In this document: in pieces, positions 22,366-34,592 of the stretch
Layout: the number at the start of each line of letters is the position of its first letter
Position numbering within the stretch: the stretch's first letter is position 1
From: Coniochaeta sp. PMI_546
Lineage: Eukaryota > Ascomycota > Sordariomycetes > Coniochaetales > Coniochaetaceae
Direction of reading: 5' to 3'
NCBI GenBank assembly: GCA_021432605.1
Contig: MU271147.1
Location: 1,798,001 to 1,862,000, forward strand
DNA: 64,000 nucleotides
Notes under the pieces: generated by a model
The model's database searches: none
What the model saw: only the letters and a program-made list of their open reading frames with translations
Told to the model about the DNA's origin: nothing
Program-made: the position numbers and the translations under genes

Positions 22366-23016
22366 TTATTTTATATCCTTAAACAAGTCGGCAGATAAGA
22401 CATCCTCTTGGGAGCCAAACTTGGACTCCAGCTCCGGTATCATCGGGGGCGGCGGCCCGCTCGGCTTCTTCTTCTCCGGCACGGCGGGGCCGGCTTGGAT
22501 CGTGCTCATCCGCTTGTTGCCGGCGCTCTCGCTACTCCTCAGGCGGCTGAACCATCCGCTCGACCGCTTGGCTTTCTTTGAGCCGGTGGCGGTCGATAAC
22601 CTGCTCTCCGGTCGTTCCGCGTCTGGTGAGGTCTCGCCGTCCTGGTAGGCGTTGTTGAGCATGCTCTTGCTGAAGAGGCGTCTGATGCTGCCTTGGCGAG
22701 TCGATAGGGTAGGCGAGGCTGGGTTGTCGTTGGCCGGTCGCTTGGTGCCCCCGGGGCTCGTCTTGGTGGATTGTGGAGGAGTGTCGTTGGCGCCGTTTGT
22801 CTTGCCGTTGGCAGTGCCGTTCGTCTTTTCGCCGACCTCTTTTGGTGTCTTGGGTGGAGTGAGAGTGGCCTGGAGTTTCGGAGACGGAGGTGGTGGTGGG
22901 ATGTCGGTGCCCTCGGTCAGAGAGCCGAACTTGAAGTCGAGGGCAGGAAGCTCAAAGCGCCTGCTGGTCGGCCCTGTCGCGGGCTTGACCGTTGTACTGT
23001 TTGCCCTTGACGGCAT
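22366..23016 (-). CDS. Disordered hypothetical protein, 216 residues
   Basis: This is a single-exon frame starting at an ATG (23016) and reading MPSRANSTTVKPATGP. It is rich in Pro, Ser, Lys and Thr with no obvious fold: a PPPPPSPK segment, a GSIRRLFSKSMLNNAYQDGE segment, a basic KKAKRSSGWFSRLRSS segment, and an acidic end KFGSQEDVLSADLFKDIK. The ordered-looking patches separated by Ser/Pro linkers resemble phosphorylated adaptor proteins of filamentous fungi. I cannot name a family. Codon use has the C/G-ending third positions of its neighbours, which supports it being real. Confidence 0.72.
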   Translation of the reverse strand: MPSRANSTTVKPATGPTSRRFELPALDFKFGSLTEGTDIPPPPPSPKLQATLTPPKTPKEVGEKTNGTANGKTNGANDTPPQSTKTSPGGTKRPANDNPASPTLSTRQGSIRRLFSKSMLNNAYQDGETSPDAERPESRLSTATGSKKAKRSSGWFSRLRSSESAGNKRMSTIQAGPAVPEKKKPSGPPPPMIPELESKFGSQEDVLSADLFKDIK

Positions 23017-25560
23017 TGTGATATGATCCCGGTAGAAGATCCGTGTGTGTAGAAGAGGGATGTACGTATTTGTGATGGCGAGCTCTGGACAAATGCGGCG
23101 GAGGGTGCCGAATATTGAGACGAAAGGGCGACGGTCGAGCGTCTTGGCTAGACTAGAGGACGCAACAAAGCTTGACGGTGAGGCGCGCTATGATGTGCAA
23201 TGTAGGTATGTAGCCAGAATTGGTGACAATTGACGATGATGTAAAGCTCCAGAACGTGGAACAGGTAAAGAATGTTCGAAGCGAGAGGCCTGAGCTAAAT
23301 GAGAGTGTTAGGTGGCGCACGGGAGTGACACTGGGCTTCAAGGTGACTGCGCGTCCGTTTGCAGATTTGCGGATTTGCAGCTACTGAATGTAAGGGAGGG
23401 ATTCAGCGCTCGGTCGCATCCACCAAGTCCAGCACCAGCTAGCTCCAGGCAACTTGACCGTGGCAGAGGATGTTCTGAGGGAGTGACAAATGATACAAAT
23501 CACCGAGTGTGCTTTTCGACTGTCCAAAGCATCGACAATGGCACAGAGAGAAGCGTCAGAAAGCGACTCTGAATATCATGCAAAGGCAAAGAAAGACATA
23601 CAGAGGACAAAGTCCCTTGGGAGGGGGCTGGTCACGAAGCGTTCGGTAAGGGAACCGGACTCAGCGTGCTCCATCCTAGAAGGGGCAAATCTGACGAATC
23701 TGGAAGCTTGACCTGGCTTGCTGGCTTAACAACCCCCGGCCGTACCTGCTGTTTGAGTGTCGGCTGCAGGTGCGCATTGACCACCCACCATCCGGTGGCT
23801 GCACAGTTGCACTTACCACAGTAGTGTAGTAAGTAGCTCCCCTCTGGCAAATTGTTTGTCGCTGGTCATGATGCTTCATCATCAACAACTTCAAGGCTCT
23901 CAGGTGCCGTCTGTCCATTACCGGTAGGTCTACAGTGTGGTAACCCTTTCCACTGCCATAGACTTCATCATCGTTCGTATTGCAGAGGTAACTCGTAGTT
24001 CCATCCAGCTATTCATGCATGATTAAAGCCCCAAGGTGAGTCCTAGCGGTCATCAAGTACCATCAAAATGTTTGGCTGTACTACGGCTACCTGCCTCTTT
24101 CCGACGGCAAGAACGGGATGAAAGACGGGATGTATGTATCATAGACTAGAGGTACTATGATATGGCAAGGCTTTCGCCAATATATCTCGGTGTGGAGCTT
24201 CGTCCAAAGATGCTTCGGCCAAACCCACTGTCTGTTTCGTTCATGTCTTCCTGATCATCCATCCGTTCCTCAAGTGGAGGACGACCCGGTTATCGAGCTG
24301 CCTGACCAGGCCGTTTGCCGATTCGACGTCAAGCACTCAATCGTTTGAACATCTAACTACCTAGTCGACCACAGCTCTGCACCACCGGTCTAACGAATTC
24401 TGACTATCTTAGATACGAATCAAACCCTCTCCCCTTGGGCCTAGTCCCCGTCCGGCGTCCGCATCGTGATGCCGGGAGGGAAGACTTTCCCTGCCAGGGT
24501 TTGCAGGCCGAAAGAAAAAGGGGTCCGTCGACTCGCTGGCAAGGATACCCACGCACTGCACTAGGAGTCTAGGACGACATTAGCGTGCCATGCAAAGGCC
24601 CCGCTGCTGAATGCTGACAGGCCCACGGGGTGTTGCACTGGAAATGGAAAAAACCAGGAACGCAAGGCACGGCATTGATCATGCAACCTGTTTGTCGTCT
24701 GGAAGTCGTTTATCTGAGATGTGGCTTGTCGCAAGTTTCCCCCATGGGTACCTCTGCACCAGCGTGTTTGATCTCAGTGCTTCTCACTGTGCATTATGTG
24801 TAATGGCGGGGGAATTTTCCATCGGAGAGAAAACGGGTAGCACCGAAGGTCCCCCCCGGCCATTCCGAGTCTGTCCCTTCTGTAGCTCTTCCGTGGAGAA
24901 AAGCAGTTCGGACCGAGGGGTTAGGGTTGGTCGACTATGTCATTACCTACGGTACTGTGTCACCGAAATTGTGGCTGGACCTCCTACCTGTACTGGACGT
25001 CAGCCACATCATGGATTCTGTCCCTATTATGATCTAGGTGCACTTCCTGCAGGATTACGCATGTTAGTGTGGTCATCAAAACGATGACGAGACGATCACT
25101 CGGATGCAAGCTGTTCACTGTCAGAAATGCCCGGCCGACAATTCGATTCTATGACAATCGAAAAATAAGATCTGGTCTAGAGAGATGTACCGCTGAACAG
25201 CAAGCAGGTGGCGCACATCCGATGGAAGCATGATCTTGCCGTCACTCGTAAACCGTAAGCTCAATTCAACCGGAATCCAGTGCCTCCTCGAGGCGGACAA
25301 ACCCCATATAATCCATGAAGAACATTGTTCCAGGGCACATCTTAGCCTTCTCTTCGTAGCTTGAGCACCAACCCTGCAGATCAACGTCTGCCATCACGCA
25401 CATCATATGCCCCCATGCCTCACTATAATCTTCCCCGGAGATCGAATTCTGCAAGTGTTCCACCCGTCCATGGTGATGCTAATGCCGTTCATGCCTCGAC
25501 TAGCGCTTGCCGCCAAGTAGGAGCTAGGCCAGAAGCCATTGTCTGTGCCTCTCTCTCCCT
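23017..25560. other. Intergenic, no convincing gene
   Basis: This is 2.5 kb between the hypothetical gene and the 3' end of UBC13. An ATG-started frame at 24611-25087 (plus, 158 codons) shows no recognisable domain and I do not call it. The segment next to 25560 must hold the UBC13 3' untranslated region. Confidence 0.5.
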
Positions 25561-26217
25561 CTACTTCTGCACAGCATACTTCTGCGTCCACTCTCTTGCC
25601 GTCGCGATAGCGGCCTTCTCGTCCTCCTTCCAGGTCTTCGCGACGTCGGGCGCAAGCGGGTCGTCCGGGTTGGGATTACCGAGGAGGGCTTGGATCGAGA
25701 GAAGTATGGTTCGGATCTGTAGCGCCGGAGACCAGTTATCTAAGGCAGACATGGTTAGCTAATCCGTGTGCCTCCCATACAAAGTGTAAAAGAGCGCTCA
25801 CTCTTCAGCACATCTAGACAGATGCGTCCAAGCTTATCAACGTTCGGGTGGAAGATCTTTGTCAAGAAGCGGATCTTGGGCGGCGTCATGGGATAGTCGT
25901 CAGGGAGAAAGAGCTCGAGCTTGAATACACCGCCTGCATAGTGTTTGTGTTAGCATACTCTCAACAAGCCTAGGAACGAGACACGGTGTCTCAGAGGCCT
26001 GACGTACCCTCGTATGGCGACTGTGACGGTCCGTGGATCTCGACATCGAAGTAGCGGAGGTTGTCCTCGTGGGGAACAGCGCTGATACCGGGGACACTGC
26101 ATCGACAACGTACGTCAATAAGACCACAGCGACCCAGATAAAGTCCATCGTCCGTAATACGCACGGTTCGGCCATGAGCCGCTCTGTCTCCTTGATGATC
26201 CGTTTTGGTAACGCCAT
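25561..26217 (-). CDS. UBC13: Ubiquitin-conjugating enzyme E2 Ubc13
   Basis: Ubc13 pairs with the E2 variant Mms2 to build Lys63-linked ubiquitin chains, for example on PCNA in error-free damage tolerance. The model has four exons: 26217..26165, 26096..26008, 25933..25802 and 25739..25561. The introns are 69, 74 and 62 nt with donors GTGCGT, GTACGT and GTGAGC. The total is 150 residues, close to the family's usual 150-153. The N-terminus [18 protein letters not shown], the [16 protein letters not shown] active-site segment (catalytic Cys), and [19 protein letters not shown] with [15 protein letters not shown] are diagnostic of Ubc13/UBE2N rather than Ubc4/5. It is divergent from the WDR59/Mtc5 gene. 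Confidence 0.96.
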
Positions 26218-26964
26218 GCTTAGAATCTGACGTCTCTGGCTGGGTTCTCAAGAGTGCAAGGTCCGCCCTTAGATGAGTGCAGCTCGACTGTCGGCACTGC
26301 CGTCAATCCTCGCTTTGTCCTAGTCAAGGAAGTAGTGTCGTCAGACTCGCGTTGCCGAGGGCGTAGGCAGCTCGAAAGGCGGTTGGACTCAGACAAGAAC
26401 AGGACGAGGGATCCAGGTGGACTCGGGCAGTTTATTCTCAGGAAAATGAGCAAGAGTGCTGCAGAGAAACAGAAATTCGGCTGGGTCTCGCGCTGTTTTA
26501 TCAATCGGCTGCACTTCTATTTGTCCTCGGTCGCGAGCCTCTCGTACTGTGTAGAAAAGTGAAGGCAGATGACCAACCCGTCATAGCAATGGTGGGATAC
26601 CAGAACATAGCCTCGCCAACCCCACTGACTAGACGGGCGCTTGGACCAAGCTCTGCACTTTGCTCCACTCTTCCTACAACGTACCTCGCCTAGGGAACTT
26701 GCGGGTGAGGTACTTGACTATCAATGTTCGCGCCATTGTCCGTATTGGCCGTGGCATGCGGCTGCTTCGAGCTTGCATCACGACCATCAAACTTACACAT
26801 TCGTCACTAATCAGTCCTGTATGAGACAAAGTCGGTGATAGCTTGGTAGATGATATTCTCATACTTCCACATGCACCGGCGATGGACACAAGACAGGTGA
26901 TGCAATGCGAAGCCGGACCATCATCCTGACGAACTCATGAGGCAGCGAATAGGGAGCTCTCACC
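26218..26964. promoter_or_regulatory. Shared upstream region of UBC13 and the WDR59/Mtc5 gene
   Basis: This is the 747 bp between divergent start codons. No supported coding frame lies within it. Confidence 0.5.
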
Positions 26965-29900
26965 ATGCCTTCGGTATTCGACCAGCTCGCCGACGCCCCA
27001 AAGAAAGTCAAGACGATCAAGTCAGCATTCGAAAGTGAGAGCTTCGATGCTGATGGCACGTTCCATGTCGACGGCCTCGTCGGGTCTGCTACCATCTCAC
27101 CATCTGGTCGAGACATAGCTCTTGCCTCGTAAGTGAAGGACGATGCGTTACCCCTGCCAGGTACTGATGTGTGAATAGCCCCGAGGGCTTGGCCATCATC
27201 GATCTTGACTCGCCATACAGTGCGCCACGGAGACTGAGTAGTCATGGACTGCCATGGCTTGTCGTCGACGTGCAATGGTCCCCTTTTGCGAAGCGTGACT
27301 ACTGGGTGGCATCCACAGCAAACCATCGATGTCTGGTTTGGAACCTGAATCTTCGGGATGACTCTCCTTCCGGAGCCATCGAGCATTCGCTGGATGGCCA
27401 CAGCAGGGCCATCACGGATATCAATTTCTCTGCTCATCATCCGGACATGCTCGGAACCTGTGCTGTCGATGGCTACGTTCACTGCTGGGATCTCCGGAGA
27501 CCCAGACAGCCCGCGTTAAGCTTCTGTGACTGGTTCGCGGGAGCCACACAGGTCAAATACAACAGGCAAGATCCGCACATTCTCGCTTCCTCTCACGACC
27601 GATGGCTGCATATATGGGACGACCGCAAGCCTTTGAAGCCTCTAAAGACCATCACGGCACATACCTCCAAGATCTACGGCCTCGACTGGAACCGTACGAG
27701 ATCTACTGGCATCGTGACCTGCTCGCTCGACAGGAGCATAAAGTTCTGGGATTACGGCAAGGAGGATGATCTTCCCGAGAGAGTGATACGGACAGACTTT
27801 CCCGTGTGGCGGGCACGCCATACACCCTTTGGCTGGGGTCTTCTTGCGATGCCGCAGAACGAGCCTGGGAACCTTTACCTTTATGACCGACGATTGACAC
27901 CTGATACCCCAATAGATGGTGCTGTAGACCCCGTCACCATCTTTCCAGGACATGGGAATTCCAAAGTTAAGGAATTTCTCTGGAGGACTCGCGGCGAGGT
28001 CAACAAGGAGGGCCTCGACATGCGCGAATTTCAGCTCGTCTCGTGGGGAGGCGACAATGAACTAAGGCTCCAGAAACCAGACCCCAAGTTTCTGCAAGCT
28101 GTTGGATTCGAGAGAGGTAAGCCGGCTAGGAAGAACCTAAACATCACCCGCCAGGGCGCGGTGTACAAGACCTTTCGGACTGTCGACGATAGCGTCCATA
28201 GGGACCGTCGTAGCGCGACGATGAGCGACCCTCGGCCAGGGAGCGGAGGTCAGCAATACCGAAGAAGCGCTCTCACTCTGGGAATGCACGCACCACACAG
28301 AAAAGTCGGTCCTTCCTGGAGAGGACCGTCCATGAAGGCCAAACAGCCTCCGGGAAAGGACGTAGACCGCAGCCAGGCCCAGATCGGGTGGATGCGAGGG
28401 ATATCTCTAGCAAAGAAAAAAGCAGGAGTGGAAAGCCCAATGCGCAAAGATTCGGGCGTGTTCAGTCCAAACTATGATAATGACGAGTGGGGAGAACCGG
28501 AGACGATCCAAGAGGAGTTTGTGCGCATCAGCAACCAGCTTCCAAATGTGAAATGGGAGAACATCGACATGGACGCGTTGACGCTGAATGCATCTCTGAA
28601 AGGACCTTGGGGCGTGGACAACGAGACGATCTTCATCAAGGTGAAGGTCGACATTCCCACGAGCTACCCCAAGGGGAAGGCGCCCAAGTTCTTCGTCGAG
28701 AAGACGCTGCTCATGCCAGACCAAACGCACAAGAAGATCGAGCAGGAGGTAAATCAGATTGCCAGCCAGTTCTTGAAGCGCAAGGAGAACTGCCTAGAGG
28801 TCGCCTTCACCTACTTACTGGGTGAGGTGGATCTTGAAACCAGCACTACCTTGTTCAAGAACGTGCGAGACCTGGACGACGACATTGACGGTTTGGCGGA
28901 CGAGAGTTCCAGCGAGGAGGATGACGATATCGACATCCCTGCCGGTGGCTCCGCGTCAATGTCACAAGACCTGACAGCCAGCACCGAGCTCGATCCCACA
29001 AACACACTGGCGCAGACACAGCGCCCAGCAATACCTCCGCTGCCCAGGTTCTGCGGAGCCCGTTTCTCGAACGACGGACGGCTGGTTTGCTTCTTTCCGA
29101 CTAAGGATGAGAGAGCTCGAGGACTTTTCTCAGTCGCGGGCGCCACTGATGCGAGCCGCGACCGTCAAAAGGATGAACCCAACTTTGCGGGCTTTGGACG
29201 GTTGGCCCAGGATTCACCCCCTCCTAAACAGAGGTATGACGAAGCTTCAGCCACCGATGACCAGTCGGGCTCAGATGAGTCGGACAGCTCGACCTCTTCG
29301 AGCGACTCGGAGCCGACAGCCATGTCTAAGATCAGCTTGTGGTACCAGCCCAGTCGGCGCTTTCGCAAGACGTGGAGCGCCAATGAGTCTATCCGCTCGA
29401 GTGGAGGTGGAACCGGCGCAGGAACCGGCACCGGTACCGGTACGAGCCGGAAGCGTGCTGGCAAACCGAAGAACATCTTGTCCATCTACGACTTCCGAGA
29501 CATGCTCCCATCCAAGAAGCAATTCGCAGAGGAGTACGCCATCTTCGGTGACGGGGCTGATGTATGCAAGCACAACGCCCAGGTTGCCCTAAAGTACGGA
29601 TATCCAGATCTGGTGGATATATGGAAGTATGCGGCGCTGTTGCTGAGGACCGGCATCCCCTTGGAATTGCATGAGCAGCGAAACCACAAACAGTCCGTGC
29701 TCGTCATCGCGAAGGACCTGACATCTCGTCCCCATGATGAAGACGATCCCTTGACCTTATCCGGCCGCGTCAAATGGGGCCACCACCCTCTAGCACAAGA
29801 GTTTGTCAATGACCTTTTCGAGTACTTCGAGAATGTAGGGGATATTCAGATGCTTGCCATGCTTTCTTGCATCTTCGGCGAGGCATCAGCGGAGGACAGC

Positions 29901-31622
29901 GTGGCTATCGCCGAGTCGCATCTGACGCAGCCGGAGACGCCCCTGCCCATGAAGGCGCCCTCCTTCTCGCTCGAGTACTTCCCCACGGATCCAAGCCTGT
30001 GGAACATCAACTACAAGAGCCAGGCTAGCTCGGCCATCACGACGCCTCGGACGGCACATACACCAGCTATGTACTCGGACGCCGAGGGCTCGCCCGATCT
30101 GGCTGCGTGGTTTGGTGAGCCCACGTCGACCTCTTACTCTTGCGGCGAGACACCGCCGAAGTCAGGCAAAGAACACCTCCAGGAACGCGACTCAACGCAC
30201 AGCTTGTCGACGTCGCCAGAGAACCGTGTGTCCCGCCGCCCGAACACAGCCATCGGCGCTGGGTTCGCAGCAAGCCTCCCCCGCACATTGGCAAACATGG
30301 TCTCCGGCTCCCCTCCAGATCCACCACTGCGGAAGAAGCCCAGCCCAGCAGAGACCATGCTCAGCAACTTCGCTCCGAGCAACATAACCTGGGGTGCCTC
30401 CACCGTCTTTGGCGTCTCGACAGATCGCTCGACGGAACCGCCCACAGCACGCACCTCGGTATCCGACGACGACCATCGGCGCGACGAGATCATGTCCATG
30501 ATCCCGGTGGGCGTAAACTGCATCCCCGAGAACCAAGGCCTCTTCGACGACGACGGCTGGATGTCCACCCCCCTCCTCGCCCCGCACCGCAAGCAAGTGT
30601 ACGCCAGCTACCGCTACGCCTACGCCGAGCTGCTCTTCATGTGGGGCCAGCGCCTCTCCCGCCTCGAGATCATGAAGTTCAACGTCCTGCGCGAAGACCA
30701 CCCCGCGACCTCCAGCATCTACGACGGCGGCAGCCACCACGAGTCCTACCACGACGACAAGACCTCCCAGCACGACGACGCCTCGTCCGCCATCCCCTTC
30801 AGCTCGCGCCGCGAGCAGCTCCAGTCCATCATGGCCTCCAACCGCGGCCTGGACGTGACAGGCCTCTGCCGCATCCACGAGACCCAGCTCGACCCAATCG
30901 ACTACCCGTCCCCTTCCTCGCACCGCGTGGGCGGCGCGGTGGGCACCTGCGCCCGCTGCCCCCGGCGCCGCGGCCCGCAGACCCAGCTCCGGTGCGTGTA
31001 CTGCGCCGAGCCCATCGACGCCCTGTACGCCGCCTGCCTGGGCTGCGGGTGCGCCAGCCACGCCGACTGCCTGGCCGAGTGGCACCGGGCGGGCGAGACG
31101 GAGTGCCCCGCCGGAGACGAGTGCCGCTGCCTCGAGGAGGCGAGCAACGGGCAGGTGGAGAGCTGGACCGCGCTGCGCGCCGCCGTGGCGCTGGCGGAGG
31201 CCAGGACCGATACCCCGCCGCCCGTCGTCTCCGCTGCGAGGCAGAGGCGGACCTCGGTCCCGGCTAGGTTCAGCTCTAGCGGGGCGTATGATGAGGAGGA
31301 GGACGAGGAGGAGGGCGCCTCTCAGGGGCGCGGGGCGCATGCGCGGGCTGCGAGTTTGTATGGGAGGGAGGAGGAGGAGGGGGAGGAGGGGAACACGGAG
31401 AGGGAGGAGTGGGAGAGCGTTGGGTCCAGTCATGGCATTCCGTCTGCGGGCATGAGTTCTGCGTCGCTGCTGCTGGCGGGGGCGAAGCCGGCGCCGTATG
31501 GCGATGAGCCGGTGTCGGCTGCGAGGCTGAGTCTGGGGAATCGGCTTAAGAAGAGTCTTGGGGAGGGGAGGCCGGGTGCGTTGAGGCGCAAGTCTGGGGG
31601 GGTGTCGGGGTGGAAGAGGTGA
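26965..31622 (+). CDS. MTC5: WDR59/Mtc5-type SEA (GATOR2) complex subunit: WD40-RWD-RING
   Basis: This is the homologue of human WDR59 and yeast Mtc5/Sea3, a subunit of the vacuole-associated SEA/GATOR2 complex that controls TORC1 in response to amino acids. The model has two exons, 26965..27128 and 27179..31622, with a 50-nt intron (donor GTAAGT, acceptor ATAG). It gives 1535 residues, longer than the yeast and human proteins. WD40 repeats span about 55-340 (VVDVQWSPF, ITDINFSAHHPDMLGTC, KIYGLDWNRTRSTGIVTCSLDRSIKFWD). An RWD domain lies at about 490-605. Long disordered acidic and Ser-rich linkers follow. A C-terminal RING-like zinc domain lies at about 1312-1372 (RCVYCAEPID, CLGCGCASHADCLAEWH). 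The final 160 residues are low complexity, with Glu runs. The short Gly-Thr run near 29405 comes from a GGTACCGGC-like repeat. Confidence 0.92.
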
Positions 31623-32370
31623 TGGGTTTGTTGTGTTGTTATGGTGATGGATTTGGCGCTTTGTAGTGTACAGGTGTACGGTGCAAATATTTATTGTATA
31701 GGTCGAGTCGAATCATTGGCACTCTATGCCCGGACATGTGAGCGTCGGTTTTCATGCTGCGTGCCCATAGGGATTCCAACGAGTTGGTTGTGTGTTCAAA
31801 TCTTTTTATCGTGAAGCCACTCTCTCTGAGATGCGACTTCGCCTGACCTCTTACTGGGGATCCAAGTGTGTTCCGGGTATGTCTCCGTCGCTATGAATCT
31901 ATGGAGAGAGCGGCTACGACATTGCTGTCATGCGGAATTGTTAGGTGTTTAACGTCCAGCTAATCTTGGGCCCAAAGTTTCAGGCTGTTCGAGAGAAAAC
32001 AAAGCATCTACTTATTCTATCAATCACAAGGCACACAATGTTCAGGCAACGAAGTATGTTTTGTAAAAAGAAAGTATGTGTTTCAACTCAACTAAAGATG
32101 GAGATACATTCCATGACGGCACCAGCTACGCGATGAAGTTCCACAAGGACCAGACCTCTGCCTGCCCGTACTAAGGTATATATGGGGGAGCTCTATGCCT
32201 GACGACTAGACATGGGCTAAATCCTTGTCCTGTAGACAAGGACTTCCCTCGTCCTGATCTGGCACCCGATACGTCCGTAGAATAGTTATATGTGTGTTTC
32301 TTCCCTTTTTGAGGGGCCACTATCTCACTCCAGGTGTGGCGGAGCGTCCCTTGCATCACTTCATCGTCCG
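31623..32370. other. Intergenic, no gene seen
   Basis: This is the convergent spacer between the WDR59/Mtc5 gene and the first C2H2 gene. It contains a small hairpin near 32224-32244 (ccttgtc/gacaagg arms). Both 3' untranslated regions should lie here. Confidence 0.5.
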
Positions 32371-33207
32371 TCACATTGCTCTCTTGCTACAGTATTTCCT
32401 CACATGTCGCTTCAGGTTGTCATCTCGTCCCTTGAGAAGTTTGTGGCAGTGGGGACATTGGACATAGACTCGATCGTGGACTGTCATGGTATGACGTCGA
32501 AGGTCTTTCCTTGACTGGAAGGCCCGGCGGCAGGTTTCGTCCTCGCAGACGACCATTCGTTCCGTTGGCTTCTTCGGTACGCCGTCGGTTGCCGAGATAG
32601 ACGAGACATTTGTTGTATCCGAGACTTCCTTGAACAGGACCCCGATGTCAGAGGTGGGCAAGTCAATTGCTGACAGCAGGGGGTTCGAGGCAGTCAATGT
32701 TGGCCCTCTCGTCATGCCGAAGTGTGGTTGTGGTCCTCCTGAGTTCGTTGTCCACGGTTGCTTCTTCTGGTCCAAAGCCACCCTTTCTGCCAAATAGTTC
32801 GAGACGGGGAAACTTGGGTACCAGTCTGATAGATCCGGTGGCGGACCAAGATTGTCCCCTGAAGCGAGCACGCTCTGATCTCTCCCCGCACCTAATCCTC
32901 CCTGAGACTGGCTTTTCGTTGTTGCTTGGTGCCATGGCTCTTCCGGAACCGACCTAGGTTGCGCCGGACCTGGAGTTGTATCTTGGCCACTGACTGGGAT
33001 AGGCGACGGCAGACCCTGCTCATCCCCCGAAAAGCCCGTCTCTCCCCAGTGGTCTAAGTCGGAAAACCCGGGATCTTCACACGGCCGCCAGGCATCCTCT
33101 CCGAGCTCAAAAAGGGGATCATCTGGAAACAGCCATGGGAGACCACCAAAGGAGGTTTCTTCTTGATCACTGCTCCATAACCGCGATATGAGGTGTTCGA
33201 GGGAGGA
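32371..33207 (-). CDS. C2H2 zinc-finger protein, copy 1 of a tandem pair (5' exon unresolved)
   Basis: A continuous frame of 278 codons runs from just after a stop at 33210..33208 to the stop at 32371. It has no in-frame ATG near its start, so the first exon must lie upstream; a possible splice acceptor (CATAG) ends at 33208. The N-terminal part is acidic with DHWGETGFSGDE and WLFPDDPLFELGED, like an activation region. The C-terminal 60 residues hold two fingers: VVCEDETCRRAFQSRKDLRRH followed by H (C2H2), and VQCPHCHKLLKGRDDNLKRH followed by C (C2HC). Paralogous to the frame at 34593-35485. It is probably a transcription factor; targets are unknown. Confidence 0.75.
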   Translation of the reverse strand, partial: SSLEHLISRLWSSDQEETSFGGLPWLFPDDPLFELGEDAWRPCEDPGFSDLDHWGETGFSGDEQGLPSPIPVSGQDTTPGPAQPRSVPEEPWHQATTKSQSQGGLGAGRDQSVLASGDNLGPPPDLSDWYPSFPVSNYLAERVALDQKKQPWTTNSGGPQPHFGMTRGPTLTASNPLLSAIDLPTSDIGVLFKEVSDTTNVSSISATDGVPKKPTERMVVCEDETCRRAFQSRKDLRRHTMTVHDRVYVQCPHCHKLLKGRDDNLKRHVRKYCSKRAM

Positions 33208-33225
33208 CTATGTACGTCCTCCCTC
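33199..33225. repeat. Hairpin with 10-bp stem at the 5' edge of C2H2 copy 1
   Basis: The arms gagggaggac and gtcctccctc are perfect complements around a 7-base loop (tatgtac). The same stem, with another 7-base loop, occurs at 35461-35487 in the paralogous gene. Confidence 0.9.
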
Positions 33226-34592
33226 GGGAGCCGTTTTCGACTCTACGAGTCGAGGTGGGATCGTTTTGAGCTAACTTATTAGCAGGCCGTCAATTAAAAC
33301 CAAGATGGGGATCAGATGCGCATACACAAAGTCTTGACCTCCGAAGAGGCCAGCAAGATTGATCTTGTTTGCTGTCGGAGGGAAGAAAACGAAACTCCAT
33401 CGAGGGGAAGAAATCTTGAGATAAATACCTGAAGAAATCAGGCTCTGAGTCCAGCACCATGTGGCCAGGACGGCAGTGGTACGGAAACGAATTGTCCCGA
33501 CACCTACCAGCCTCAAACGTGGTCCAATAGGAGGCTCCAAGGCCGCATATTGTTGCGTTCGGTGTGAACCTGGAAAGCAACTGGCCTCATGAGGAGCACA
33601 GCTTGGGCCACTGAACCAGAGAGTCTCGTGGCCTCAGGACTTGGGTTCTTCCACGTTCTGAATCCTGTGCAGACGACAGGAGGAGGTTCGGCTTGGGTTA
33701 GGCGAGCCATTATCTTGTGTTTGTGCTCAGGAGCAGCCGCGAGAACTAAGGCTGTCATTTGTCATGCGCTACAACTGAGCAGGAAGAGGTAGAGGACTCT
33801 AAACAAACAATACAGAGACGTCTGGTAGAGAGGAAGAGATTGCAAGACGAGGAAGTAGATTCTGCCCGTAGCAAAATGTCAAGTTCGACACGTGTGGAAA
33901 TCGCAACGGATTATGCAGCTCAACTCTCAAGAGGCCGATACAAACAGTGAGCAGTCATTGCTTCGGGATGTGAACAGAGATTGTCTAGACTAACACACTG
34001 CTGTTCGACTTGTTGCATCATACCCGCATTTCTTCACATAGCATCCCAAATGCCTGAACATTCATCCATATAGTGGTGGATATACCGAGCCAGGACAATG
34101 CCTATGATGAAGAACTCTCATCATAACACGTATCAGAATCCATCATAACAAGGAGGTCCTGGTTAGTCATATCCACCACCATGGAAACCAATGCTGAGGC
34201 CCGAGAAGACCTTCCAGCTGAAAATGCGAAGTCTGTGAGGTGCCTGTGCCTCCATCCAGAGAGGACCTGGGGACTTGATGGGCAAGCACTCAGAGGATGT
34301 ATAGACAACACCTCACATGCCTCGTATTACCGACTGTAGATCCCATCGGAATTGCTCTTACCGGCCCTACCACTCCTTCCCCCGGCAACCCATCCTAAGC
34401 ACCCTACTTAAGATCGTGGGTGGTCAAAATTCCTTGGCAAGGGGCAAGACAGGCAGCTCGCACGATGACACGATCTCTTGATGCCGGGGAAAAGAGTAGC
34501 AGGTCTCTGACCGTAAGAGTATCCTCTGCCGTGGGTTGTTGTGTCATCTCTGGCTGTCTGTCCTGTCTTGCCCTTGCTCCCCTTGTGTCCCT
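33208..34592. other. Upstream region of C2H2 copy 1
   Basis: This is 1.4 kb that should contain the unresolved first exon of copy 1. A minus-strand ATG frame reading MEFRFLPSDSKQDQSCWPL near 33335-33400 is a candidate for that exon, but I could not find a join that keeps the frame. It also holds the CCAAT-type element at 33519-33528 and the 3' flank of copy 2. Confidence 0.4.
33519..33528 (-). promoter_or_regulatory. CCAAT-type element conserved between the C2H2 paralogues
   Basis: The decamer gtggtccaat lies 320 bases from the hairpin start; the identical decamer lies 324 bases from the other hairpin (35785-35794). Conservation in position and sequence within otherwise diverged flanks suggests promoter function. 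Confidence 0.5.

Noticed and set aside
24611-25087. 158-codon ATG frame on plus
   Set aside because: No recognisable domain, irregular composition, and no supporting splice or codon pattern. Transcript data would be needed.
25266-25463. Met-rich minus frame MEHLQNSISGEDYSEAWGHM
   Set aside because: It starts at GTG, not ATG, and overlaps the probable UBC13 3' untranslated region.
30192-31433. 413-codon open frame on minus opposite the WDR59/Mtc5 gene
   Set aside because: It is the antisense of a GC-rich conserved coding region, rich in Ala/Gly/Arg/Leu, and matches no family. High GC at third positions suppresses stops on the opposite strand.
32224-32244. Hairpin ccttgtc/gacaagg as a terminator
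   Set aside because: Stem-loop terminators are not used for nuclear fungal mRNA genes; it is probably chance within a 3' flank.
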